The translations under genes were made by a program, and so were the position numbers. The notes below the pieces were generated by a model, which was not told where the DNA came from, did not search any database, and saw only the letters and a program-made list of their open reading frames with translations. DNA of 13,464 bases, from the NCBI GenBank assembly GCA_934635515.1, contig CAKTZK010000042.1:1-13464 (forward strand). The letters run 5' to 3'. Below are positions 6,305-13,248 of this stretch, piece after piece (the stretch's first letter is position 1; each line of letters begins with the position of its first letter). Source of the stretch: an uncultured Oscillospiraceae bacterium (GTDB taxonomy: Bacteria > Bacillota_A > Clostridia > Oscillospirales > Oscillospiraceae).

Positions 6305-7871
6305 CATTGGCACCACGGGGGTGAAGACCTGCCTGTTTCAGGTGGGGGACACCCTGCGCCTGCTGGCGGGAGAGTATGAGGGCTATGGGCTCTACATTCT
6401 GCCCGGCGGCGGCGCGGAGCAGGACGCGGACGAGTGGTGGCAGGCCATGGCCAAGAGCACGCGGCGGCTTATGGAAAGGACCGGGACGGACCCTAAGGAG
6501 GTGGAGGGTATCTCCTTTTGCTCCCAGATGCAGGGGCTGGTGCTGGTGGACGAAGCGGGCCGGGCTCTGCGGCGGCCCATGAGCTACATGGACCAGCGGG
6601 GCGGAAAGGAGTTTGCCGCCTGCCAGAGCCACGGGCTGACCATCTCCGGGGTGAACGCGGGGATGCTGCTGCGCAGCCTGCGGCGCACCCGGGCGGCCTC
6701 CACCAGCGTAAAGGACCCCCTGTGGAAGTACAAATGGGTGCAGAAAAACGAGCCGGAGGTCTACGGCAGGATACATAAGTGGCTGGATGTGAAGGAGTAT
6801 CTCATCGGCCGGTGCACGGGGCAGTTCGTTATGACCCGGGACTCGGCCTACTCCACCTTCCTCTACGACAGCCGCCCGGGCAAGGGCTGCTGGAGCCGGG
6901 AGCTGTGCCGGATGTACGGGGTGGAGTTTGAGCATCTGCCCCGGATCATCGAGTGCACGGATGTGGCCGGAAAGCTGACGGCCCGGGCGGCGGAGGACCT
7001 GGGGCTGGCGGAGGGCTGCCCTGTGTACGGCGGGGGCGGCGACGCCACCCTCATCGGCGTAGGCGCCGGCTGCACCGAGGTGGGGCAGACGCATATCTAC
7101 TCCGGTACCTCCGGCTGGGTGGGCACGGTCATTGACCGGCAGAAGGTGGACATTGTGTCCATGATCGCCGGCATCGTAGGCGCCCAGGCGGGGAAGTACA
7201 ACTATTTCGCCGAGATGGAGACGGCGGGCAAATGCTTTGAGTGGGTCAAGGAGCACCTGGTGCTGGACGAGATCGGCATTTACCTGCAGAAGACCAATGT
7301 GGCCGAGAGCCAGGAGACGGTGTACGAGAGCCTGTACGACTACATGACCGACACCATCGAGGCTATCCCGCCGGGAGCCGGAGGCGTGCTGTTTACCCCG
7401 TGGCTACACGGCAACCGCTGCCCCTTTGAGGATCCCAAGGCGGCGGGGATGTTCTTTAACATCCGGCTGGACACCGGGAAAACCGAGATGCTCCGGGCGG
7501 TGCTGGAGGGGATATGCTATCACCTGCGGTGGATGCTGGAGTGCGAGGACAAGAAGGTGAAGACCGCCGGGACGCTGCGGTTTGTAGGCGGCGGGGCCCT
7601 GTCGCGGGTAACCTGCCAGATTTTGGCGGACGTTACGGGCCGCACCGTGGAGACGGTGGCCGACACCAAGGACGTGGGCGCGGTGGGCGCGGCCATGCTG
7701 GTGGCGGTGGGCAGCGGACGGATCGCGAACCTGTCCCAGGCGGGCAGGCTCATTCGCCCGGCGGGGCGGTATGAGCCCAAGGCGGAGAATAAGGCACTGT
7801 ACGACCGGAATTACAAGGTATTCAAAAATCTGTACGCGGCAAACAAGAAGAACTTTGCCGCGCTGAACTGA
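6285..7871 (+). CDS. FGGY-family carbohydrate kinase
   Basis: A 528-residue sugar kinase of the ASKHA fold, which phosphorylates a sugar, ketose or polyol with ATP. The first phosphate-binding motif is DIGTTGVK (7-14). GGGGD with catalytic-base candidate Asp253 and SGTSG (273-277) mark the start of the second domain. The adenosine motif VGGGALS is at 434-440, with DVGAVGAA (463-470) after it. QMQG (81-84) aligns with the substrate loop of xylulokinases (HGQMHG-like) but lacks the His pair, so the substrate may differ from D-xylulose. Length is typical for the family. Start: TTG 6285 with GGGAGGGG at 6271-6278 (6-nt gap); the in-frame GTG 6291 is too far from it. It overlaps the TetR gene by 20 nt and is followed 12 nt later by the aldolase, fitting a kinase-aldolase pathway pair. 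Confidence 0.92.
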   Translation: MYVIAYDIGTTGVKTCLFQVGDTLRLLAGEYEGYGLYILPGGGAEQDADEWWQAMAKSTRRLMERTGTDPKEVEGISFCSQMQGLVLVDEAGRALRRPMSYMDQRGGKEFAACQSHGLTISGVNAGMLLRSLRRTRAASTSVKDPLWKYKWVQKNEPEVYGRIHKWLDVKEYLIGRCTGQFVMTRDSAYSTFLYDSRPGKGCWSRELCRMYGVEFEHLPRIIECTDVAGKLTARAAEDLGLAEGCPVYGGGGDATLIGVGAGCTEVGQTHIYSGTSGWVGTVIDRQKVDIVSMIAGIVGAQAGKYNYFAEMETAGKCFEWVKEHLVLDEIGIYLQKTNVAESQETVYESLYDYMTDTIEAIPPGAGGVLFTPWLHGNRCPFEDPKAAGMFFNIRLDTGKTEMLRAVLEGICYHLRWMLECEDKKVKTAGTLRFVGGGALSRVTCQILADVTGRTVETVADTKDVGAVGAAMLVAVGSGRIANLSQAGRLIRPAGRYEPKAENKALYDRNYKVFKNLYAANKKNFAALN

Positions 7872-7883
7872 GGAGGCGCGGAC

Positions 7884-8876
7884 ATGGAAGAACGCACGGC
7901 AAGAGAATTGATCTGCCGGACAGGGCGGGAGCTGCTGGAGACGGGCCTGGTGGCCCGGACCTGGGGAAACGTCAGCTGCCGGGCGGACGGGGAGTGTTTC
8001 CTCATTACGCCCAGCGGACTGGGCTATCACAAGACTCAGCCCGAGGACATCGCCCGGGTGGAGCTTGCCACTATGGCCTGGGAGGGGCAGCGCAAGCCCT
8101 CCAGTGAAAAAGGCATACACGCGGCGGCCTACACGCTGTTTCCGGAGGTGGGCTTCGTGGTCCACACCCACCAGAGCTGCGCTTCGGCTCTGGGAGTGGC
8201 GGGCTTTGCAGCAATGGACATTACGGAGGACGAGCGCCTGGCCCTGGGAGGCCTTGCGGTGGCCGCATACGGCCTGCCCGGCACCAAGAAGCTGAAGGGC
8301 GCGGTGGCCGCGGCCATGGCCGGTGGGGCACAGACGGTGCTTATGGCGCACCACGGGGTGGTGGTCTGCGGAAGAGACAAGGAGCAGGCCATGGAGCGGG
8401 CGCTGCTGCTGGAGGAGATCTGCCGGCGCAATCTCCACCTGCCCGAGGATGGATCCCGGCGGCTGCCGGAAGAGGGCGTGCAGGCTCTGCTGACCGCTGT
8501 GCGGCGGGAGATCCCCGCGGCGGAGGTTTCCGGCGGAGAATACGCCGTCCGGTGGGCGGACAGGGGGCAGGTGCTCCGGGCCCAGCTGGACGACATGGCC
8601 CAGATGCTGGGCGGACAGGTCCCCTGCGTGGAGCCGCTGGCAGAGGATGTGATCCGGGAGCTTAAAAAGCGGAACGCGGTATTCGTTAAGGGCGTAGGCG
8701 CTCTGGTGAAGGGGGAGGACCCCGACGATAGGGAGGCTCTGTGCCTGCTGACGGAAAAATCCGCCCTGTGTGCCCTGCACACCGCGGGCATGGGCGCGGA
8801 GGTAAGGCTCGGCGCTTTGGACACGGGGCTGATGCGCCTGGTGTATAAGAAAAAATATTCTAAGAGGAAGGGATGA
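7884..8876 (+). CDS. Class II aldolase/adducin-family protein, apparently two tandem domains
   Basis: A 330-residue protein. The first domain (1-190) carries the full zinc site of the FucA/RhaD/AraD family at nearly the same numbering as E. coli FucA: Glu75 (SSEKG), His94 and His96 (VHTHQ), His157 (AHHGVV). GNVSCR (28-33) and TPSG (42-45) are the phosphate-binding motifs. This predicts retro-aldol cleavage of a ketose-1-phosphate to DHAP and an aldehyde, or C4 epimerisation. Residues about 218-318 look like a second, degenerate copy: AVFVKGVGALVKGEDPDDREA (265-285, shown in part) lines up with TVLMAHHGVVVCGRDKEQAM (151-170), but the zinc His is replaced. Single-domain members have about 215 residues. 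The start ATG follows AGGAGG, 12 nt after the kinase stop; the end overlaps the GtrA-like gene by 4 nt. Confidence 0.88.
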   Translation: MEERTARELICRTGRELLETGLVARTWGNVSCRADGECFLITPSGLGYHKTQPEDIARVELATMAWEGQRKPSSEKGIHAAAYTLFPEVGFVVHTHQSCASALGVAGFAAMDITEDERLALGGLAVAAYGLPGTKKLKGAVAAAMAGGAQTVLMAHHGVVVCGRDKEQAMERALLLEEICRRNLHLPEDGSRRLPEEGVQALLTAVRREIPAAEVSGGEYAVRWADRGQVLRAQLDDMAQMLGGQVPCVEPLAEDVIRELKKRNAVFVKGVGALVKGEDPDDREALCLLTEKSALCALHTAGMGAEVRLGALDTGLMRLVYKKKYSKRKG

Positions 8877-9331
8877 CTATGAACGCTGAGAAAAAGAGAG
8901 AAACCGCGAGAGTGATCAAGTTCGTGCTTTTTTCCGCCTCGGCAGGCATTATTGAGACACTGGCCATGATCCTCTGCGAAGAGATCCTGAAGATCCCCGC
9001 CCACTGGCTCTGCTACGCCATTGCTCTGGTTTTGAGCGTGCTCTGGAACTTCACCTTTAACCGCAAGTTCACCTTCCAGAGCGCAGCCAATGTCCCCCGC
9101 GCCATGCTTTTGGTGTTTCTGTTCTATGTACCCTTCGCGCCGTTCACCATTTGGAATGAGCATTTTCTGGCGGACACTCACGGCTGGAACGAGTACGCCG
9201 TTCTGGCCATCAACATGGCTCTGAACCTGTCTCTGGAGTACCTGTGGGACAATTTCGTAGTTTACCGCAACAGTAAGGACACCAACGACATTGCGAAGAA
9301 GAAGCAAGGAAAGGAGCAGCAGCATGAATAA
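8873..9331 (+). CDS. GtrA-like four-helix membrane protein
   Basis: About 152 residues with four hydrophobic segments: near 15-36 (VIKFVLFSASAGIIETLAMI), 44-62 (WLCYAIALVLSVLWNFTF), 80-98 (AMLLVFLFYVPFAPFTIW) and 108-126. The signature NFTFNRKFTFQS after the second helix is characteristic of GtrA/DPMS-like proteins. These are linked to moving or handling polyprenyl-phosphate-linked sugars in cell-surface glycosylation. The C-terminus is charged and cytoplasmic (KKKQGKEQQHE). Start: ATG 8873 forms an ATGA overlap with the aldolase stop and has GAGG five nt upstream; ATG 8879 is an alternative two codons later. It overlaps the aminotransferase by 8 nt. A GtrA protein inside a kinase-aldolase operon is unusual. 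No glycosyltransferase is next to it. Confidence 0.83.
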   Translation: MTMNAEKKRETARVIKFVLFSASAGIIETLAMILCEEILKIPAHWLCYAIALVLSVLWNFTFNRKFTFQSAANVPRAMLLVFLFYVPFAPFTIWNEHFLADTHGWNEYAVLAINMALNLSLEYLWDNFVVYRNSKDTNDIAKKKQGKEQQHE

Positions 9332-10820
9332 TTGCGGCATCAGCAGATGGGACGATCCCCAAAAGATCAACGCCCAGCTCAAGGCACTCACCGATCAGCC
9401 CATTTGGGAGGTGACGGACGACTACTATAACAATGTAATTCTGAAGTATTATGACGAGAAGTGCACCCAGTCCCGCGCCGTATATGAGGAGTCGCAGAAG
9501 TATATCCCCGGCGGCGTCCAGCACAATCTGGCCTTCAACAAGCCGTTTCCCATGTGCATGGCCAAAGCCGAGGGAGCTTACCTCTACGACAAGGACGGCA
9601 ACAAGTACATCGACTTCCTGCAGGCCGGCGGCCCCACCATCCTGGGCAGCAACTATCCGGTCATACGGGAAAAGGTGTTTCAGCTGCTCAACGAGTGCGG
9701 CCCCGTTACGGGTCTGCTCCACGAGTCGGAAATGCTCATCGCGCGGGAAATCAACCGCCACATGCCCAATGTGGAGATGTTCCGCATGCTTGGCTCCGGC
9801 ACCGAGGCGGTGATGGCCTCCCTGCGCATCGCCCGCATCGCCACGGGGAAAAAGCGCATCATTAAGATCGGCGGCGCGTATCACGGCTGGTCTGACCAGA
9901 TGGTCTACGGCCTGAAGATCCCCGGCAGCCGCGCCCTGCTGGAGTCCCACGGCATCCCCAAGGGCGCCTACGCCGCCACCGACGAAGTCCGCCCCAACGA
10001 CCTCGATATGCTGGAGCGCATGCTCCGGCGCAACAAGCTCCGGGGCGGCACGGCAGCCGTCATCGTGGAGCCTGTTGGCCCCGAGAGCGGCACCCGCCCC
10101 ATCGGACACGAATATAACAAGGGTGTCCGGTCTTTGTGTGACCGGTATGGCGCGCTGATGATCTTCGACGAGGTGGTCACCGGCTTCCGAGTAGCCCTCT
10201 CCGGCGCCCAGGGCTACTTCGATGTGGTGCCGGATCTGACGATTTTCGGCAAGATCGTGGCGGGCGGCTATCCCTCCGCAGGCGGCGTAGGCGGCAAGCG
10301 GGAGTATGCTCAGCTCATGGCGGCCGGTCTGGCCACCGGCAAGCACCGCGCCTATGTGGGCGGCACTCTGGCGGCCAATCCCCTGTCGTGTCTTGCGGGC
10401 TACACGGCCATTCAGGAGATCGAGCGCACCAACGCCTGCGAGATCGCCGGACAGATGGGCGACCGCCTCTGCGACGGCCTCAAGAGCCTGATCGGGCAGT
10501 ATGGCCTGCCCTTCGTGGCCTACAATCAGGGATCCATCGTTCATCTGGAATGCACCGGAGCTATGAGCTTCGACTTCTCCTCCATGTCTTTCCTGAAGTC
10601 CGCCGTGGGGCTGCTGCGCAATAAAGATATGATGTATGTCCGCAAGGACTCCATGGAGCGCATGGGCGCGGCCTACATGGCCAACGGCATCGTCACTCTG
10701 GCCGGAAGCCGCCTGTACACCTCCCTGGCCGACACGCCGGAGATCATCGACGAGGCGCTGAATCGCTTTGAGGAGGTCTTCAAGCACGTGGCGAAGACCG
10801 ACAAGGGCCTGGTGAAGTAA
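9324..10820 (+). CDS. Class III PLP-dependent aminotransferase, glutamate-1-semialdehyde aminomutase-like
   Basis: A 498-residue fold-type I PLP enzyme. Landmarks: IPGGVQHN (61-68), the phosphate-binding LGSGTEA (156-162), GAYHGW (184-189) with the ring-stacking Tyr186, VEPVGPESG (248-256), FDEVVTGFR (281-289) with Asp282 for the pyridine nitrogen, and Schiff-base Lys310 in FGKIVAGGYP. The core resembles GSA aminomutase (HemL, about 430 residues), but this protein has a 50-residue N-terminal extension and is not beside heme genes, so hemL is unlikely. It should move an amino group between an omega-amine or amino acid and an aldehyde or ketone, or be a mutase; the substrate is unknown. Start: ATG 9324 with AAGGAG at 9311-9316; upstream in-frame codons belong to overlap with the GtrA-like gene. 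It is the last gene of the operon. Codons end in C more often than in the kinase and aldolase genes. Confidence 0.9.
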   Translation: MNNCGISRWDDPQKINAQLKALTDQPIWEVTDDYYNNVILKYYDEKCTQSRAVYEESQKYIPGGVQHNLAFNKPFPMCMAKAEGAYLYDKDGNKYIDFLQAGGPTILGSNYPVIREKVFQLLNECGPVTGLLHESEMLIAREINRHMPNVEMFRMLGSGTEAVMASLRIARIATGKKRIIKIGGAYHGWSDQMVYGLKIPGSRALLESHGIPKGAYAATDEVRPNDLDMLERMLRRNKLRGGTAAVIVEPVGPESGTRPIGHEYNKGVRSLCDRYGALMIFDEVVTGFRVALSGAQGYFDVVPDLTIFGKIVAGGYPSAGGVGGKREYAQLMAAGLATGKHRAYVGGTLAANPLSCLAGYTAIQEIERTNACEIAGQMGDRLCDGLKSLIGQYGLPFVAYNQGSIVHLECTGAMSFDFSSMSFLKSAVGLLRNKDMMYVRKDSMERMGAAYMANGIVTLAGSRLYTSLADTPEIIDEALNRFEEVFKHVAKTDKGLVK

Positions 10821-10833
10821 GAATACTGCATAA

Positions 10834-10877
10834 TAAAGCGAGAAAACCGGAACGATAGTTCCGGTTTTCTCGCTTTA
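10834..10877. terminator. 20-bp perfect hairpin, bidirectional terminator
   Basis: The arms at 10834-10853 and 10858-10877 are perfect reverse complements with a GATA loop; the core is CCGGAAC/GTTCCGG with A/T runs on both sides. It closes the five-gene operon from the left and the DUF4317-GNAT unit from the right, 13 nt after one stop codon and 10 nt before the other. The flanking T-run is embedded in the stem (GGTTTTCTCGCTTT) rather than being a separate pure tract. Confidence 0.8.
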
Positions 10878-10887
10878 AAAAGGCTGG

Positions 10888-11331
10888 TCAGGGATGCCGC
10901 ATGTATAAAAGCGGGTAGGGATCCCCGGCTTCATCCAGGTCCGTCCGCTTGTAGACGGAAAAGCCTGCATGCCGGTAGAAGCCCACGGCCTGGGGATTTT
11001 GCTCGTTGACGGTGACCTCCCGGACGCCATAGTTATCCATGGCGTACCGGAGGAGCTGCTTGCCCAGGCCGGCGCCCCGCTCCCGGGGCAGAAGAAAGAG
11101 CATTTCCAGCCGCTGCCCGGCAACGCCCATAAAAGCCACGGGCGTGTCCGGCGCGGGGCAGGCGAGCACAAGATGGGGAACATCCGCCAGGGCATGGGGG
11201 ACATAGGCCTTGATCTGCTGCAGCTGCGGCTCCGTGAGAAACAGGTGGGTGGCCCGGACGGAGGCTTCCCAGAGCTCGGTCAGGCGGGACAGCAGGGCCG
11301 CCGGGCGGCTTTGCACTTCGTAAATGGTCAT
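10888..11331 (-). CDS. GNAT-family N-acetyltransferase (YjaB-like)
   Basis: A 147-residue acetyltransferase expected to move acetyl from acetyl-CoA to an amine. The N-terminal WEASVRATHLFLTEPQLQQI (21-40), the acetyl-CoA loop RERGAGLG (83-90), VNEQNPQAVGFY (108-119) and the end DEAGDPYPLLYM together match E. coli YjaB, including the NEQN-QAVGFY and GKPYPLL-type endings. The substrate is not known for this group. The ATG at 11331 has AGGAG upstream. It lies 29 nt after the DUF4317 gene on the same strand with no terminator between, so the two are probably cotranscribed, ending at the hairpin at 10834-10877. Confidence 0.9.
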   Translation of the reverse strand: MTIYEVQSRPAALLSRLTELWEASVRATHLFLTEPQLQQIKAYVPHALADVPHLVLACPAPDTPVAFMGVAGQRLEMLFLLPRERGAGLGKQLLRYAMDNYGVREVTVNEQNPQAVGFYRHAGFSVYKRTDLDEAGDPYPLLYMRHP

Positions 11332-11360
11332 AGCGTCTCCTGTAGGAGTAGGGCGGAGGG

Positions 11361-12515
11361 TCAGCCCTCCGGTGTCTGGGGGTTGGGGATGTTTACGCCG
11401 ATGCCGTTGATCTCCACACCTTCGTCGGCGGGGATGAGGATATACTTCCGTCCGCCGATGACCCGGGCTTCGATCAGATGGCTGTACTCCGGGGAGACGG
11501 AGATCTTCACCTCCGGGGTGGCGATCTGGAATTTCCCGGTGTCTACGATGTTTTTGGGGTTCAGGGCCGCGTCCTCACCGTAGTGCTGGCGGCAGGCCTG
11601 GCGGAAGGCATCGGCCTTTTCCTCGGGCACGCCGCTGCTTTCCAGAATGTCGCCCATTTCCCGGACGGAGAGAGTCAGCACCTCCGGGTCGTGGCTCTCC
11701 TTATGCTCGGCAATGCGCTGGCGAAGCTGCTCGTGGACGGACTGCACCACATCGTAGCTGCAATCCTTTTGCAGGGTGTCGCCCAGGGTGGTGCCGAACA
11801 CATTTTTTTGCTCCCCGGCGGACATGGGCGGCTCCACCCGGAACACCGCGTCGATGACCGACTGGCGGATCTCCGTTGTGTTTTTGCTGTAATAGAGTGC
11901 GTTATAGATATTGGCAGAGCGATCGTCAAAGGCGGGGAAGAGGAAGCCCAGCTCCGGGGCGGCGGCGATATGGCCGGTGGAGGCGCTGTGGAACTCGCTG
12001 TCCTCGCTGCTGTATTTCAGCTCCAGGGTAGGGGACTTAACGGGGCAGATGCTGCAGACAAAGTACTTATACACCGTGTCGGAGGCATCCTCCAGCAGGG
12101 CGTCGTCCTTGCTGCGGTAGGGAACATCATAGGTGTCGGCGGCCAGGAGAATGAGATAATTGGTCTCCCCCATGTCCATAGCGTCGATGATGCGACGGCA
12201 CAGCTCCCGGCGGGAGGCCGGGTCCTGCAGGCCGGTCTGGCGAATGGTTTGCAGCAGGCGGTGCTCGTCGCTGTCGGCTACTTGGGCGGTGGAGAAGGAG
12301 ATATCCAGCAGATTTCGGCCCAGGGTACCGGACAGGGCTTTCTTCAAAAGCCCCAGGTACATCTCCTGCTCCTCCTGGGACAGAAGGCCCAGGGAGGTGT
12401 CGATATGGGAGATGATTTCCTTATTGCTGTTGACATAGCAGCCGTAGATACGGCTGATGGAAGTTTTATCCGGCTTAAAGCGGCGGCGGATCTCGCTGAG
12501 CTCCTTTTGATTCAT
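11361..12515 (-). CDS. DUF4317 family protein, function unknown
   Basis: A 384-residue soluble protein with no signal peptide or membrane segment. The N-terminus MNQKELSEIRRRFKPDKTSI and the following YGCYVNSNKEIIS match the Clostridia-specific DUF4317 family as I know it; family members are of similar length. A CSICPVK motif (154-160) and conserved aromatic and acidic positions in the middle (GFLFPAFDDRSANIYNALYY, 190-209) stand out. The C-terminal third has a short predicted beta region (FQIATPEVKISVSPEYSHLIEARVI). No enzymatic motif is evident. The ATG at 12515 has GGAGG six nt upstream and follows the promoter at 12549-12577. First gene of a pair with the acetyltransferase. Confidence 0.88.
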   Translation of the reverse strand: MNQKELSEIRRRFKPDKTSISRIYGCYVNSNKEIISHIDTSLGLLSQEEQEMYLGLLKKALSGTLGRNLLDISFSTAQVADSDEHRLLQTIRQTGLQDPASRRELCRRIIDAMDMGETNYLILLAADTYDVPYRSKDDALLEDASDTVYKYFVCSICPVKSPTLELKYSSEDSEFHSASTGHIAAAPELGFLFPAFDDRSANIYNALYYSKNTTEIRQSVIDAVFRVEPPMSAGEQKNVFGTTLGDTLQKDCSYDVVQSVHEQLRQRIAEHKESHDPEVLTLSVREMGDILESSGVPEEKADAFRQACRQHYGEDAALNPKNIVDTGKFQIATPEVKISVSPEYSHLIEARVIGGRKYILIPADEGVEINGIGVNIPNPQTPEG

Positions 12516-12529
12516 GGGCGGCCTCCTGG

Positions 12530-12577
12530 GATATGATCTTGCATATTTATTGTATCATATCTCCGGGGCGGCGGCAA
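12530..12577 (-). promoter_or_regulatory. Promoter of the DUF4317-GNAT unit with overlapping dyad
   Basis: Minus strand: TTGCCG (12577-12572), 17 nt, TACAAT (12554-12549), with an upstream TG making an extended -10 (TGATACAAT). An exact 8-bp inverted repeat, GATATGAT (12530-12537) and ATCATATC (12554-12561) with 16 nt between, spans the -10 edge, the start site and the zone just before the ribosome site. That is a plausible operator or a leader hairpin. The remaining DNA from 12578 to 12659 shows nothing else I can support. Confidence 0.65.
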
Positions 12578-12659
12578 TAGGATTTCTGGCGGGGCCAAAC
12601 CATGTCTGCTGTGTATAATTTTGCCGCTTTCTTAAAAGGTCCAAGCGATCAATTTCGTT

Positions 12660-13229
12660 TCATTCAAGCGTGAGAAGTTCCTTCAGGTATGCATGGGCCA
12701 TTTCTTTGGAGCAATCGGCGTGCTTTACCGCCGACCACTGCCACACGAGGAAGAGCGTATTGCTGTAATGGTCGGCAAGCAGCTCATTGGGGATCTCCCT
12801 GCGCAGAGCATCCGGGCAATCCTTGAAGATCCGCCGCATTTGGCTGTTCAGAAAGTTGCGGAAGCTGGAAAACATATAGCCGACCTCCGGATTGTGAGAC
12901 AATACGTGGCCGATATGCGCACTGTACTGCTTTGTAAAGGCGTAGATACGGTCAAAGAAGAGATAGAGCATCTCATTTTCCAGTGCGTGACGGTACTCCG
13001 AAAGCCCTATTTTCTCTGCAAGGGAGAGCCAACAATAGTTCAGAAGGTCGTATTTATCGTCAAAATAATTGTAGAAGGTCGCACGGGGATACTGTGCGTG
13101 TTCGCACAGCGCACCAACGGTGATTTCTTCAAAGGATTTCTCCGACAAAAGGAAGAGCATTGCACCGCTGAGTGCGTCAAGGGTCCGCCTGGCGCCCCGC
13201 GTGATAGGTTTTGAGAGATCGTATTTCAT
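12660..13229 (-). CDS. TetR/AcrR-family transcriptional regulator
   Basis: A 189-residue regulator. The N-terminal helix-turn-helix is FEEITVGALCEHAQYPRATFYNYFDDKYDLL in outline: FEEITVGALC (33-42), AQYPRATFYNYFDDKYDLL (45-63). The C-terminal half contains LYLFFDRIYAFTKQYSAHIGHVL, typical of the TetR C-terminal helices that hold the ligand pocket. The ATG at 13229 has AAAGGAG upstream (CTCCTTT at 13234-13240 on the plus strand). Base composition is visibly lower in GC and codon choice is more mixed than in the other genes, suggesting recent acquisition. The gene lies 19 nt after the stop of a gene that runs off the window, so the two may share a transcript or this may be a join between different segments. 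The target is unknown. Confidence 0.87.
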   Translation of the reverse strand: MKYDLSKPITRGARRTLDALSGAMLFLLSEKSFEEITVGALCEHAQYPRATFYNYFDDKYDLLNYCWLSLAEKIGLSEYRHALENEMLYLFFDRIYAFTKQYSAHIGHVLSHNPEVGYMFSSFRNFLNSQMRRIFKDCPDALRREIPNELLADHYSNTLFLVWQWSAVKHADCSKEMAHAYLKELLTLE

Positions 13230-13248
13230 GACGCTCCTTTTGCATTTC

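Noticed and set aside
7404..9391. Long overlapping minus-strand frames opposite kinase, aldolase and GtrA genes
   Set aside because: Composition is typical of antisense frames and they cross gene boundaries of the real operon.
9210..10787. 525-codon minus-strand frame opposite the aminotransferase
   Set aside because: Shadow of a gene with all PLP motifs intact; no ribosome site or recognisable domain.
9324..10820. Naming the aminotransferase hemL
   Set aside because: Core resemblance is clear, but length, N-terminal extension and operon partners argue against heme synthesis.
11478..12536. 352-codon plus-strand frame opposite DUF4317
   Set aside because: Antisense shadow; the minus frame has promoter, ribosome site and a family match.
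12612..12620. TATAAT on the plus strand near 12614
   Set aside because: No -35-like hexamer at 16-18 nt and no plus-strand gene follows.
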